A stretch of DNA of 64,000 nucleotides from Luscinia megarhynchos. Taxonomy: Eukaryota > Chordata > Aves > Passeriformes > Turdidae. Made by a program: the position numbers and the translations under genes. The stretch spans positions 2,451,748 through 2,515,747 of the forward strand of contig CM067590.1 of NCBI GenBank assembly GCA_034336665.1, written 5' to 3'. This document shows, piece by piece, positions 10,980 to 34,665 of the stretch. A model generated the notes under the pieces. The model had not been told where the DNA came from. It saw nothing but the letters and a program-made list of their open reading frames with translations, and did no database searches. The stretch's first letter is position 1; each line of letters begins with the position of its first letter.

Positions 10980-13600
10980 GGTGGCTTCAAAGGTGAGGAG
11001 AATCCCAAATCGCGCACCTGAGGGAGATGCGGGGTTAGTCCCTGCTTAACTGGGGTTAGGCCGGGGCTCGGGGAGAGATTAGGGGAGGGGAAAAGGACAG
11101 AGAAAATTCCCTGGAATGGGCGCGCCGAGTGAGGAGCAGGAGCGGGAAACGGGGTTTTAGTGCCCCTCCCTGTGCCCTCAGTGCCTTTTCCAGGCAGGGG
11201 CTGTGCCAAGGGGTGCCAAAGGGCAGAGTCCGCCGAGGAACAGCCAGATTTTGGCAAGGGGGCTGGCCCCGATCCTTCCCCTGCTCCCCCCGCTGCGATC
11301 ACCGGCTCCAGAGAAGCGTCAGCACCCAAAGGAACCCGGCCGGGAGGGAGGGAGGGAGGGAGGGGAGGTGGGAGGCAGCGACCCCCCCCCCCCAAAAGCA
11401 GCACAAACAAGGAGGGGCAGAGCCAAATTTATCTCCAGCAGAGAGTAAAATCAACAAAAGCTGAAAGAAACCTTTACCCCAGAAGGAGCAGGTTGCTGGC
11501 CGGCAGAGCGGGACGGACCGGCTGGACCGAGCCCGAGCAGCCCGGGGGTCCTGGGGAGGGGTCCCGGGGAGGGGTCCCGGGAGATGCCGAGGGGCCGGGT
11601 GTGCCTCGAGAAAGGTTCAGGGTGTCGGGGACGGAGGATCAGCGGGGAGGATGGAGCTGCTGGCGGTCGTGGCCATAACCCCTTCCCTCCCGAGGCTCGG
11701 GAGCGCGGCGGTGTTTGGCGGGGCAGGACGGGCCGGTGGCGGGGCAGGACCGGCCGGTGGCGGGGCAGGACGGGCCGGTGGCGGGGCAGGACCGGCCGGT
11801 GGCGGGGGAGGACGGGCCGGTGGCTCCCGGAGGAGGGATACGTGGCACCGGGCGTGGGGCTGGCCCCGCTTCCTCATTCTCTGGCACAAACGCCACTTTG
11901 TCCCGCCCGAGCTCTGGACAGGTTTGGGGATTTCCACGCTCTTTCCCCCAAACCGCGAGGGTCAGGTTGGGACTGGGGGGAAGGAACCGCCCTGAGGTGG
12001 GGACAGGGCTGCTGGGAGGGCAGTGTGGCCTCTGATGTGTCGCTGTCACCTCGGAGGTGTCACCAAAGGAGAAACTGTCCCCTCCAAGGTGTCCCCAGGG
12101 GGATACTGTCCCCTCCAGGGTGTCTCCAACGGGGAAGAGTCACCTCCAGGTTGTCACTACGGGGAGCACCGTCCTCTCTAAGGTGTCACCAAGGGGGAAC
12201 TGTCTCCTCTAAGGTGTCCCCAGGGGGAAACTGTCCCCTCCAAAGTGTGACCGAGGGGGAACTGTCCCCTCTAAGGTGTCACCAAGGACGAAGAGTCACT
12301 TCCAGGGTGTCACCACGGAGGCACTGTCCCCTCTAAGGTGTCACTGCAAGGTCACTGTCCCCTGCACAGCATCACCACGAGGTCACTGTCCCCTCCAGGC
12401 CATCATCAGCAGGTCACTGTCCCCTCCAGGTCATCATCACGAGGTCACTGTCCCCTCTGAGATGTCACCATGAAGGCACTGTCTCCTCCCAGGTGTCACC
12501 ATGAAGGCATTGTCCCCTCTGAGCCATTACCACGAGGTCCCTGTCCCCTCCAGGGTGTCACCTCCCCCTCTGAGGGTCCCTGCTCGCTGCCTCCCGCCGG
12601 GCTGGTGGCATTGTCCCCACCATGTATCCCCAAGGGGGGAGGCGACAGGACAGGACAGAACAGGACAGGTGAAGGTACAGGATATTTTGTATTTAATTCG
12701 AATTGAGATAGTCTATATTTAGTGATTTGTTATTGTTCAGATATGAATGGACACTTGTCCAAATATCAACATTGAGTTTTAGTTTTCCAGGGTTTTTTTA
12801 CAGTTAATTATTTTTTTAAAAACGCAGTTTCTAAGTATTTGCAATGCCCTCAATATGAATTAATAGGTTTTGAATTTCTATAAAGAAGAAGTTTACAAAT
12901 TTATGCTTTGCAGATTTATTATCAGTATTTGAGCTTTCCCTTCAAACCAAATTGCAATAGATTTCTAGTTTATACTTTTCAAATTATTAATTAAATTTTT
13001 CATTAAGGAGGGGAGATCCCCTTCCCCTCCCCCCCACGGCGCCGCCTCCTCGCCGAGAGGGCTTGGAGCAGCTCCAGGGAAAAAAAAACAACGAGTTTGG
13101 GCCACATCCGCCGGCGTGCGACAGCGCGCGGCCCCAGGGGTGGCACCGGGACAGGAGCGGGGACAGGAGGGGGTGGCAGAGATGGGGGGCAGGTGGGGCT
13201 GGCAGAGCGCCCAGGGCCAGCGCCGGAGGGTGCCCAGGGGGACCCCGGGGTGCCAAAAATTTACCTGGGGGGGTCAAAAATGTACCCGGGGGGTAAAAGG
13301 GAACCCGAGGGGGTCAAAGGGGAACCCGGGGGTGCCAAAGAGGAACCCGGGGGAGTCAAAAATGTACCCGGAGGGGTAAAAGGGGAATACGGGGATGTCA
13401 AAGGGGTACGCGGGGGTGCCAAAAACTTACTCGGGGGTGCAAAAAATGTCCCCGAGGGTGACAAAGGGGAACCCAGAGGTGCCACAAAGGGTACCCGGGG
13501 GTGTCAAAAAGGTACCTGGGAGTGTCAAAAATGTACCGGGGGTGTCAAAGAGGAACCCGGGGGGTTCCCAGATTTTCAGCCCTTCACCCTCCCAGCACCC
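10980..13600. other. Spacer between the divergent SLC5A5 and JAK3 genes
   Basis: No gene recognised. The first ~200 bases include the SLC5A5 5'UTR and its promoter side. Repeats lie at 11700-11830 (18-bp GGCGGGGCAGGACGGGCC units), 12040-12570 (~31-bp TCACCAAGGGGGAACTGTCC-type units), 12640-12675 (ACAGG) and 13235-13560 (~20-bp units of CAAAGGGGAACCCGGGGGTG type). Human RPL18A lies between these two genes, but I find no ribosomal-protein coding sequence here. Confidence 0.7.
12690..13010. other. Isolated AT-rich block, unrecognised
   Basis: About 320 bases of strongly AT-rich, non-repetitive sequence in an otherwise GC-rich region, with sharp edges near 12690 and 13010. It has no long ORF and no clear LTR or LINE signature. 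It could be an old transposon remnant. Confidence 0.5.
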
Positions 13601-13818
13601 CGGTGGCTGCACCCCGGGGTGTCGCGTTTTGTCCTCACTCCCGTGGCAGGAAGCCGCACGCCCAGGAGCCCTCGAGCAGGAAGGAAGTCACTCAGGGGAT
13701 TTTTTATCTCTCTGCTTTGCTCGCAGCCGCCTACGCAGCCTCAGAACCGCGATTTGGCAGCGCAGCTCGGCCGGCACCCCCTCCAAAGCCCCTAAGAGAG
13801 GAAGCCGGCACGGCAGAG
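13600..13818 (+). promoter_or_regulatory. JAK3: Candidate JAK3 promoter and non-coding first exon
   Basis: A short non-repetitive, CpG-bearing stretch lies between two minisatellites upstream of the first JAK3 coding exon. It contains an ETS-type core (AGGAAGT, 13680-13686) and ends in a good splice donor, GCAGAG|GTACGG, after 13818. JAK3 genes commonly begin with a non-coding exon, so this is the best candidate, but no transcript evidence is available. Confidence 0.4.
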
Positions 13819-13884
13819 GTACGGGGAGGGTCTGGGGGGGCGGCAAGACGGGAGGGAGCTGCGATGGAGAAGGGATGGAAGAGG

Positions 13885-16800
13885 ATGCACCTGGGATGGA
13901 GCTGGAATGGAGCAGGGATGGAGCAGGGATGGAGCAGGGATGGGCTGGGATGGAGCTGGGATGGAGCCGGGGTCGAGATGGGATGGAGCTGGGATGGAGC
14001 TGGGATGGAGCCGATGGAGCTGGGATGGAGCTGGGATGGAGCAGGGATGGAGCAGGGATGCAGCAGGGATGGAGCTGGGATGGAGCTGGGATGGAGCTGG
14101 GATGGAGCTGGGATGGAGCAGGGATGGAGCTGGGAGTGGATGGAGCTGGGATGGAGCGAGTGGGATGGACGGATGGAGCAGGGATGGATGGGATGGAGGA
14201 GGGATGGAGCGGATGGGACTGGGATGGAGGAGCTGGATGGGATGAGCATGGGATGGATGGGCGGATGGATGGAGCGGGGATGGAGCAGGATGGAGCTGGA
14301 TGGAGCGGGGGGATGGAGCAGGGATGGAGCTGGGATGGAGCTGAGGAGCTGGGGATGGAGCTGGATGGAGCTGGATGGTGGAGCGGGATGGAGCTGGAGG
14401 GATGGAGCTGGGGATGGAGCTGGGATGGAGCTGGATGGAGCTGGATGGAGCTGGGATGGAGCTGGGATGGAGCTGGATGGAGCTGGATGGAGGGAGGGAT
14501 GGAGCTGGATGGAGCTGGATGGAGCTGGGATGGAGCTGGATGGAGCTGGATGGAGCTGGGATGGAGCTGGATGGAGCTGGATGGAGTGGATGGAGCTGGA
14601 TGGAGCGGGATGGAGCTGGATGGAGCTGGATGGAGCTGGATGGAGCTGGATGGAGCTGGGATGGAGCATGGGATGGAGCTGGATGGAGCTGGATGGAGCA
14701 GGGATGGAGCTGGATGGAGCTGGATGGAGCTGGATGGAGCTGGATGGAGCGGGATGGAGCTGGGATGGAGCTGGGGATGGAGCGGGATGGAGCTGGATGG
14801 AGCTGGGATGGAGCTGGATGGAGCTGGGATGGAGCTGGGATGGAGGGATGGGATGGAGCTGGATGGAGCTGGATGGAGTAGAGGGATGGAGCTGGATGGA
14901 GCTGGGGATGGAGCTGGGATGGAGTGGATGGAGCTGGATGGAGTGGATGGAGCTGGAGGGATGGAGCTGGATGGAGCTGGGATGGAGCTGGATGGAGCTG
15001 GATGGAGCGGGATGGATGGAGGGATGGAGCTGGATGGAGCTGGATGGATGGATGGGATGGAGCTGGATGGAGGGATGGGGATGGAGCTGGATGGAGCTGG
15101 ATGGAGCTGGATGGAGCTGGGATGGAGGATGGAGCTGGATGGAGCTGGGATGGAGCTGGGATGGAATGGATGGAGCTGGATGGAGTGGATGGAGCTGGAT
15201 GGAAATGGATGGAGTGGATGGAGCTGGATGGAGATGGATGGAGCTGGATGGAGCTGGATGGAGATGGGATGGAGCTGGATGGAGTGGATGGATGGATGGA
15301 GTGGATGGAGTGGATGGAGCTGGATGGATGGATGGAGTGGATGGAGCTGGATGGAGATGGATGGAGCAGGGATGGAGTGGATGGAGCTGGATGGAGTGGA
15401 TGGATGGATGGAGTGGATGGAGTGGATGGAGTGGATGGAGCAGGGATGGAGCTGGATGGAGTGGATGGGATGGAGCTGGATGGAATGGATGGAGTGGATG
15501 GAGCTGGATGGAGCTGGATGGAGCTGGATGGAGTGGATGGAGTGGATGGAGCTGGATGGAGATGGATGGATGGATGGATGGAGTGGATGGAGTGGATGGA
15601 GTGGATGGATGGAGTGGATGGAGATGGATGGAGTGGGATGGAGTGGATGGAGTGGATGGATGGAGATGGATGGATGGATGGAGTGGATGGAGATGGATGG
15701 AGTGGATGGAAGTGGATGGAGTGGATGGAGTGGATGGAGTGGATGGAGTGGATGGAGTGGATGGAGTGGATGGAATGGATGGAGGGATGGATGGATGGAT
15801 GGAGTGGATGGAGTGGATGGAGCTGGGATGGAGCATGGGATGGAGCTGGATGGAGATGGATGGATGGATGGAGTGGATGGAGCTGGATGGAGTGGATGGA
15901 TGGATGGGATGGAGCTGGATGGAGTGGATGGAGTGGATGGAAATGGATGGAGATGGATGGAGATGGATGGATGGATGGATGGAGCTGGATGGAGTGGATG
16001 GAGTGGATGGATGGATGGAGTGGATGGATGGAGTGGATGGAGTGGATGGAGCTGGATGGAAATGGATGGAGTGGATGGAGTGGATGGAGTGGATGGAGTG
16101 GATGGAGGGATGGAGCTGGATGGAGATGGATGGAGTGGATGGAGTGGATGGAGGGATGGATGGATGGATGGATGGAGATGGATGGAGCTGGATGGAGCTG
16201 GATGGAGATGGATGGAGCTGGATGGAGCTGGATGGAGTGGATGGAGTGGATGGAGATGGATGGAGTGGATGGAGCTGGGATGGAGGAGGGATGGAGTGGA
16301 TGGAGGGATGGATGGAGTGGATGGAGCTGGATGGAGTGGATGGAGTGGATGGAGCTGGATGGAGCTGGATGGAGGGATGGATGGAGTGGATGGAGTGGAT
16401 GGAGCTGGATGGAGCTGGATGGAGTGGGATGGAGCTGGATGGAGTGGATGGAGTGGATGGAGTGGATGGAGTGGATGGAGTGGATGGAGCTGGATGGAGG
16501 GCTGGGATGGAGGAGGGATGGAGCTGGATGGAGTGGATGGAGCTGGATGGAGCTGGATGGAGCTGGATGGAGTGGATGGAGCTGGATGGAGCTGGATGGA
16601 TGGATGGATGGAGCTGGATGGAGCTGGATGGAGTGGATGGAGCTGGATGGAGCTGGGATGGAGCTGGATGGAGCTGGATGGAGCTGGAGGAGGGATGGAG
16701 CTGGATGGAGCTGGATGGAGATGGATGGAGTGGATGGAGCTGGATGGAGCTGGATGGAGCTGGATGGAGGATGGGATGGAGCTGGATGGATGGATGGAGC

Positions 16801-19800
16801 TGGATGGAGCTGGATGGATGGAGCGGATGGAGCTGGATGGAGCGGATGGATGGATGGAGCTGGATGGAGCTGGATGGAGCGGATGGAGCGGGATGGATGG
16901 ATGGAGCCGGATGGAGCTGGATGGAGGAGGGATGGAGCTGGATGGAGCTGGATGGAGCTGGATGGAGCCGGATGGAGTGGATGGAGCTGGATGGAGCTGG
17001 ATGGAGCTGGGATGGAGCTGGATGGAGCTGGATGGAGCTGGATGGATGGATGGAGCCGGATGGAGCTGGGATGGACGGGATGGATGGAGCTGGATGGAGC
17101 TGGATGGAGCTGGATGGAGCTGGATGGAGCTGGGATGGAGCCGGATGGAGCTGGATGGAGCTGGATGGAGCGGATGGAGCTGGATGGAGCTGGATGGAGC
17201 TGGATGGAGCTGGATGGAGCTGGGATGGAGCCGGAGGAGTGGATGGAGCTGGATGGAGCTGGGATGGAGCCGGATGGAGCTGGATGGAGCCGGATGGAGC
17301 TGGGATGGACGGATGGATGGAGCCGGATGGAGCCGGATGGAGCTGGATGGAGCTGGATGGAGCTGGATGGAGCTGGATGGAGCTGGATGGACGGATGGAT
17401 GGAGCTGGATGGAGCTGGATGGATGGATGGAGCCGGATGGAGCCGGATGGAGCTGGATGGAGCTGGATGGAGCTGGATGGAGCTGGATGGAGCGGATGGA
17501 TGGAGCTGGATGGAGCTGGATGGAGCTGGATGGAGCGGATGGAGCTGGATGGAGCTGGATGGAGCTGGATGGAGCTGGGATGGAGCTGGATGGAGCTGGG
17601 ATGGAGCTGGGATGGAGCCGGATGGAGCCGGATGGATGGATGGAGCTGGATGGAGCCGGATGGAGCCGGATGGAGCTGGATGGAGCCGGATGGAGCTGGA
17701 TGGAGCCGGATGGAGCTGGATGGAGCTGGGATGGAGCTGGATGGAGCTGGGATGGAGCTGGATGGAGGAGGGATGGAGCTGGATGGAGCTGGGATGGAGC
17801 TGGATGGAGCTGGATGGAGCGGATGGAGCTGGATGGAGCCGGATGGATGGAGCCGGATGGAGCTGGATGGAGCTGGATGGAGCTGGATGGCGGGATGGAT
17901 GGAGCTGGATGGAGCTGGGATGGAGCTGGGATGGAGCTGGATGGAGCTGGGATGGAGCCGGATGGAGCTGGATGGAGCTGGATGGAGCTGGGATGGAGCT
18001 GGATGGAGCCGGATGGAGCTGGATGGAGCCGGATGGAGCTGGATGGAGCTGGGATGGATGGATGGATGGATGGATGGATGGAGCTGGATGGAGCCGGATG
18101 GAGCTGGATGGAGCTGGATGGAGCTGGGATGGAGCGGATGGAGCTGGATGGAGCTGGGATGGAGCAGGATGGAGCTGGGATGGAGCTGGATGGAGCTGGA
18201 TGGAGCTGGATGGAGGGATGGAGCTGGATGGAGCTGGATGGAGCTGGATGGAGCTGGATGGAGCGGGAGATGGAGCTGGATGGAGCGGGATGGAGCCGGG
18301 ATGGAGCTGGGATGGAGCTGGATGGAGCTGGGATGGAGCTGGGATGGAGCTGGATGGAGGGGATGGATGGATGGATGGAGTGGATGGATGGAGTGGATGG
18401 AGCTGGGATGGAGCTGGATGGAGCTGGATGGAATGGATGGAGCTGGATGGAGCTGGATGGAGCGGTGGAGCTGGATGGAGATGGATGGAGCTGGATGGAG
18501 CTGGGATGGAGCTGGATGGAGATGGATGGAGTGGATGGAGCTGGATGGAGCTGGATGGATGGATGGAGCTGGATGGAGCGGATGGATGGATGGAGTGGAT
18601 GGAGCTGGATGGAGCTGGATGGAATGGAGGGAGGGATGGAGCTGGGATGGAGCTGGGATGGAGATGGATGGAGCTGGATGGAGATGGATGGAGCTGGGAT
18701 GGAGCTGGGGATGGAGCTGGATGGAGTGGATGGAGCTGGATGGAGTGGATGGAGCTGGATGGAGCTGGATGGATGGAGTGGATGGAGCTGGGATGGAGCT
18801 GGATGGAGCTGGATGGAGCTGGATGGAGCTGGATGGATGGAGTGGATGGAGCTGGGATGGAGCTGGATGGATGGATGGATGGAGTGGATGGAGCTGGGAT
18901 GGAGCATGGGATGGAGCTGGATGGAGCTGGATGGAGCTGGATGGAGTGGATGGAGCTGGATGGAGCCGGAGGAGGGATGGAGCTGGATGGAGCTGGATGG
19001 AGCTGGATGGAGATGGAGGGGATGGAGCTGGGATGGAGCTGGATGGAGATGGGATGGAGATGGATGGAGCTGGATGGAGATGGATGGAGCTGGGATGGAG
19101 CTGGATGGAGCGGGATGGATGGATGGATGGGATGGAGCTGGATGGAGCGGGATGGATGGATGGAGCTGGATGGAGCTGGGATGGAGCTGGATGGAGTGGA
19201 TGGAGTGGATGGAGATGGGATGGAGCTGGATGGAGCTGGATGGAGCTGGATGGAGCTGGATGGAGTGGATGGAGCTGGATGGAGCTGGATGGAGCCTGGA
19301 TGGAGCTGGATGGAGATGGATGGAGTGGATGGATGGATGGATGGATGGAATGGATGGAGCTGGATGGAGCTGGATGGATGGATGGAGGGATGGATGGATG
19401 GGGATGGAGCTGGATGGAGTGGATGGAGATGGATGGAGGAGGGATGGAGCTGGGATGGAATGGGATGGAGTGGATGGATGGAGCTGGGATGGAGCTGGAT
19501 GGAGCATGGGATGGATGGAGCTGGATGGAGCTGGATGGAGCTGGATGGAGTGGATGGAGCTGGATGGAGCTGGATGGATGGAAAGTGGATGGAGCAGGGA
19601 TGGAGCTGGATGGAGCTGGGATGGAGCTGGATGGAGATGGATGGAGCTGGATGGAGTGGGATGGAGCTGGATGGAGCTGGGATGGAATGGGATGGATGGA
19701 TGGATGGAGCATGGATGGAGCTGGATGGAAAGGGATGGAGTGGATGGAGTGGATGGAGCTGGATGGATGGAGTGGATGGAGCGGGATGGAGCTGGATGGA

Positions 19801-19845
19801 GATGGATGGAGAGGGATGGATGGATATGGATGGACACGTGGTGGA
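13885..19845. repeat. Giant ~6-kb minisatellite, unit GGATGGAGCT and variants
   Basis: About 580 tandem copies of a 9-11-bp unit based on GGATGGAGCT. Variants are zoned: GGGATGGAGCT and GGATGGAGCT dominate 13900-15150, the 9-bp GGATGGAGT dominates about 15180-16480, and GGATGGAGCC is interspersed from about 16900 to 18300. The units rarely create stop codons in any frame, so reading frames of about 1800-2300 codons run through on both strands without being genes. The array lies in the presumed first intron of JAK3 and ends about 25-50 bases before coding sequence. Confidence 0.95.
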
Positions 19846-19871
19846 CAGCATGGAGCTGGACTGGAAACGGG

Positions 19872-32462
<12,591 letters not shown>

Positions 32463-32579
32463 TCCCCCCAAAATCCCATCGAGACCCCCCAATCCCTTTT
32501 TTTTTTGGGGTGCAGTGGGGGGGGACACGGCCCCCCTTTCCCACATCATGATCCCCCCATCCCTTCACCCTTCCCCCCT

Positions 32580-33430
32580 TTATTTGGAGGAATTCAACCT
32601 CATTTTATTAAATTTGCTAAATTTTCCTTCCCTTCAACTTTTTCCCTTTTTTTTCCCCTCCCTCCATGGAAGAATTCAACCTCAATTTATTAAAATTTGG
32701 TAAAATTTCCATCCTTTCACCTTTCTTCTTTTTTTCCCTCACTCCATGGCAGAATTCAGCCTCATTTGATTAAAATTTGATAATTTTTCCATCCCTTCAT
32801 TTTTCTCTTTTTTTTTTTCCCCTCCCTCCATGGAAGAATTCAGCCTCATTTTATAAAAATTTGGTAATTTTTTCATCCCTTCACCTTCTGTCTTTTTATT
32901 TTTCCCTCCATCCATGGAAGAATTCAACATCATTCTATTAAAACTTTATACATTTTCCATCCCCTTGGCTTTTCCCTCTTTTTTCCCTCCCTCCATGGCA
33001 GAATTCAGCCTCATTTTATTAAATTTTGGTAAATTTTTCATCTCTTCAGCTTTTTCCCCTTTTTTTCCCCTCCCTGTGGCAGAATTCACCACATTTAATT
33101 AAAATTTTGGTAAATTTTCCATCCTTTCACCTTTCCCCCTTTCTTCCTTCACTACATGGAATAATTCAACCTCATTTTATAAAATTTGCTAAATTTTCCT
33201 TCCCTTCAACTTTTTCCCTTTTTTTTTTCCCCTCCCTCCATGGAATAATTCAACCTCATTTTATTAAAATTTTGGTAACTTTTCCATCCCTTCACCTTCT
33301 CTCTTTTTTTTTTCTCCCTCCATGGAAGAATTCAGCCACATTTGATTAAAATTTGATAATTTTTCCATCCCTTTACCTTCTCTCTTTTTTTCTCTCTGTC
33401 CATGGTAGAATTCAGCCTTTTTGATTAAAA
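32580..33430. repeat. ~82-bp AT-rich tandem repeat downstream of JAK3
   Basis: Eleven copies with a period of about 82 bp, each with GAATTCA(A/G)CCTCATTT, TTAAAATTTGGTAA, a T-rich tract and CCCTCCATGG. Most units contain ATTAAA, a variant poly(A) signal on the plus strand, so JAK3 transcripts may end here. Confidence 0.88.
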
Positions 33431-33784
33431 TTTGGTCAATTTTCCTGCTGGGCTGATGTCCCCAAAGCACCCCAGACCCCTCCTCACTGCCCAGAGCCAC
33501 AAATCCCCCTGGAGAGATCCCAGGACTCCCCACCCACGGAATCCAGTGGGACAGGGATGGGTCTGTGGATTTTGGGTCCCTGCCTGAGGGGGTGGCACCA
33601 CCCCAGATGTCACCAAACCCTCCCTCAGGACCCCCCAACCCCTCGGCGCCACCTTGAGGATCCCAAGGATCCCGTGGGGATCCCCCCGGGGGTGCCCCCA
33701 CCCCCCCCCCAGGCAGCAGGGAGAGCTCAGCACGGCCCTGCCTCAGTTTCCCCACGGGGAGGAGCTGCCAGCACCAATTCCTGG

Positions 33785-34380
33785 GGTGGGAATGATGGGA
33801 TGGGAATATGAGATTGATGGGATTGATGGTATTTATGGGGTGGGGTGGGATGGGATGGGATGGGATGGGATGGGATGGGATGGGATGGGATGGATGGGAT
33901 GGGATGGGATGGGATGGGATTGATGGGATGGATGGGATGGGATGGGATGGGATTGATGGGATGGGATGGGATGGGATGGGATGGGATTGATGGGATTGAT
34001 GGGATTGATGGGATGGGATGGGATTGATGGGATGGGATGGGATGGGATGGGATGGGATGGGATGGGATGGGATGGGATGGGATGGGATGGGATGGGATGG
34101 GATGGGATGGGATGGGATGGGATGGGATGGGATGGGATGGGATGGGATGGGATGGGACGGGATGGGACGGGATGGGACGGGATGGGATTTACGGCATTTA
34201 CGGCATTTACGGCATTTATGGCATTTATGGGATGGTATTGATTGAATGGGATATGGAATATATGAGATATGGGATATGGGATATGGAATATAGGATGGGA
34301 TTTATGGGATGGATAGGATAGGATTTATGGGATTGGATATGGGATATGGGATATGGGATATGGGATGTGGGATGTGGGAT
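33785..34380. repeat. GGGAT pentamer array between JAK3 and FCHO1
   Basis: Degenerate GGGATTGAT units at 33785-34020, then about 27 near-perfect ATGGG copies at 34025-34165, then ACGGCATTT and GGGATAT variants to 34380. Confidence 0.93.
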
Positions 34381-34399
34381 GTGGGAGGGGCAGCAGAGA

Positions 34400-34665
34400 G
34401 GCAGGAGCCAGCGGGGGCGAATTTATTAGAAAATAAAGTTTAATAAAAGAGCAGCTCCTGCTCCCTTCACAGCACGGGGGGAGGGCGGGGAGCAGGAGAG
34501 GGCGCGACAGGGACAGCGACGGGGACAGCGGGGACAGCGACAGGAGCAGGAGGAGGAGGAGGAAGAGGAGGCGCCCCCACCCCAGCCCGCCTCCATCCAG
34601 TGTTTCCAAATTCACACAACCGCGGGAGAAGCCCCGGGTGGGCTCGGGGGGGATCCCGGAGCCGC
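34400..34665 (-). other. FCHO1: FCHO1 3'UTR
   Basis: Runs from the stop codon to the AATAAA at 34427-34422. It includes a GGGACAGCGAC-type repeat (34500-34550) and a GAGGAG tract. Confidence 0.7.
34415..34450. terminator. Back-to-back poly(A) signals of convergent JAK3 and FCHO1
   Basis: TTTATT at 34422-34427 is AATAAA on the minus strand, placed about 240 bases after the FCHO1 stop. AATAAA at 34432-34437, and again near 34443, reads on the plus strand and could end a long JAK3 3'UTR. The FCHO1 assignment is the firmer one. Confidence 0.65.

Noticed and set aside
33785..34380. GGGAT arrays as telomeric or centromeric sequence
   Set aside because: The vertebrate telomere unit is TTAGGG. These are short pentamer microsatellites within or beside genes.
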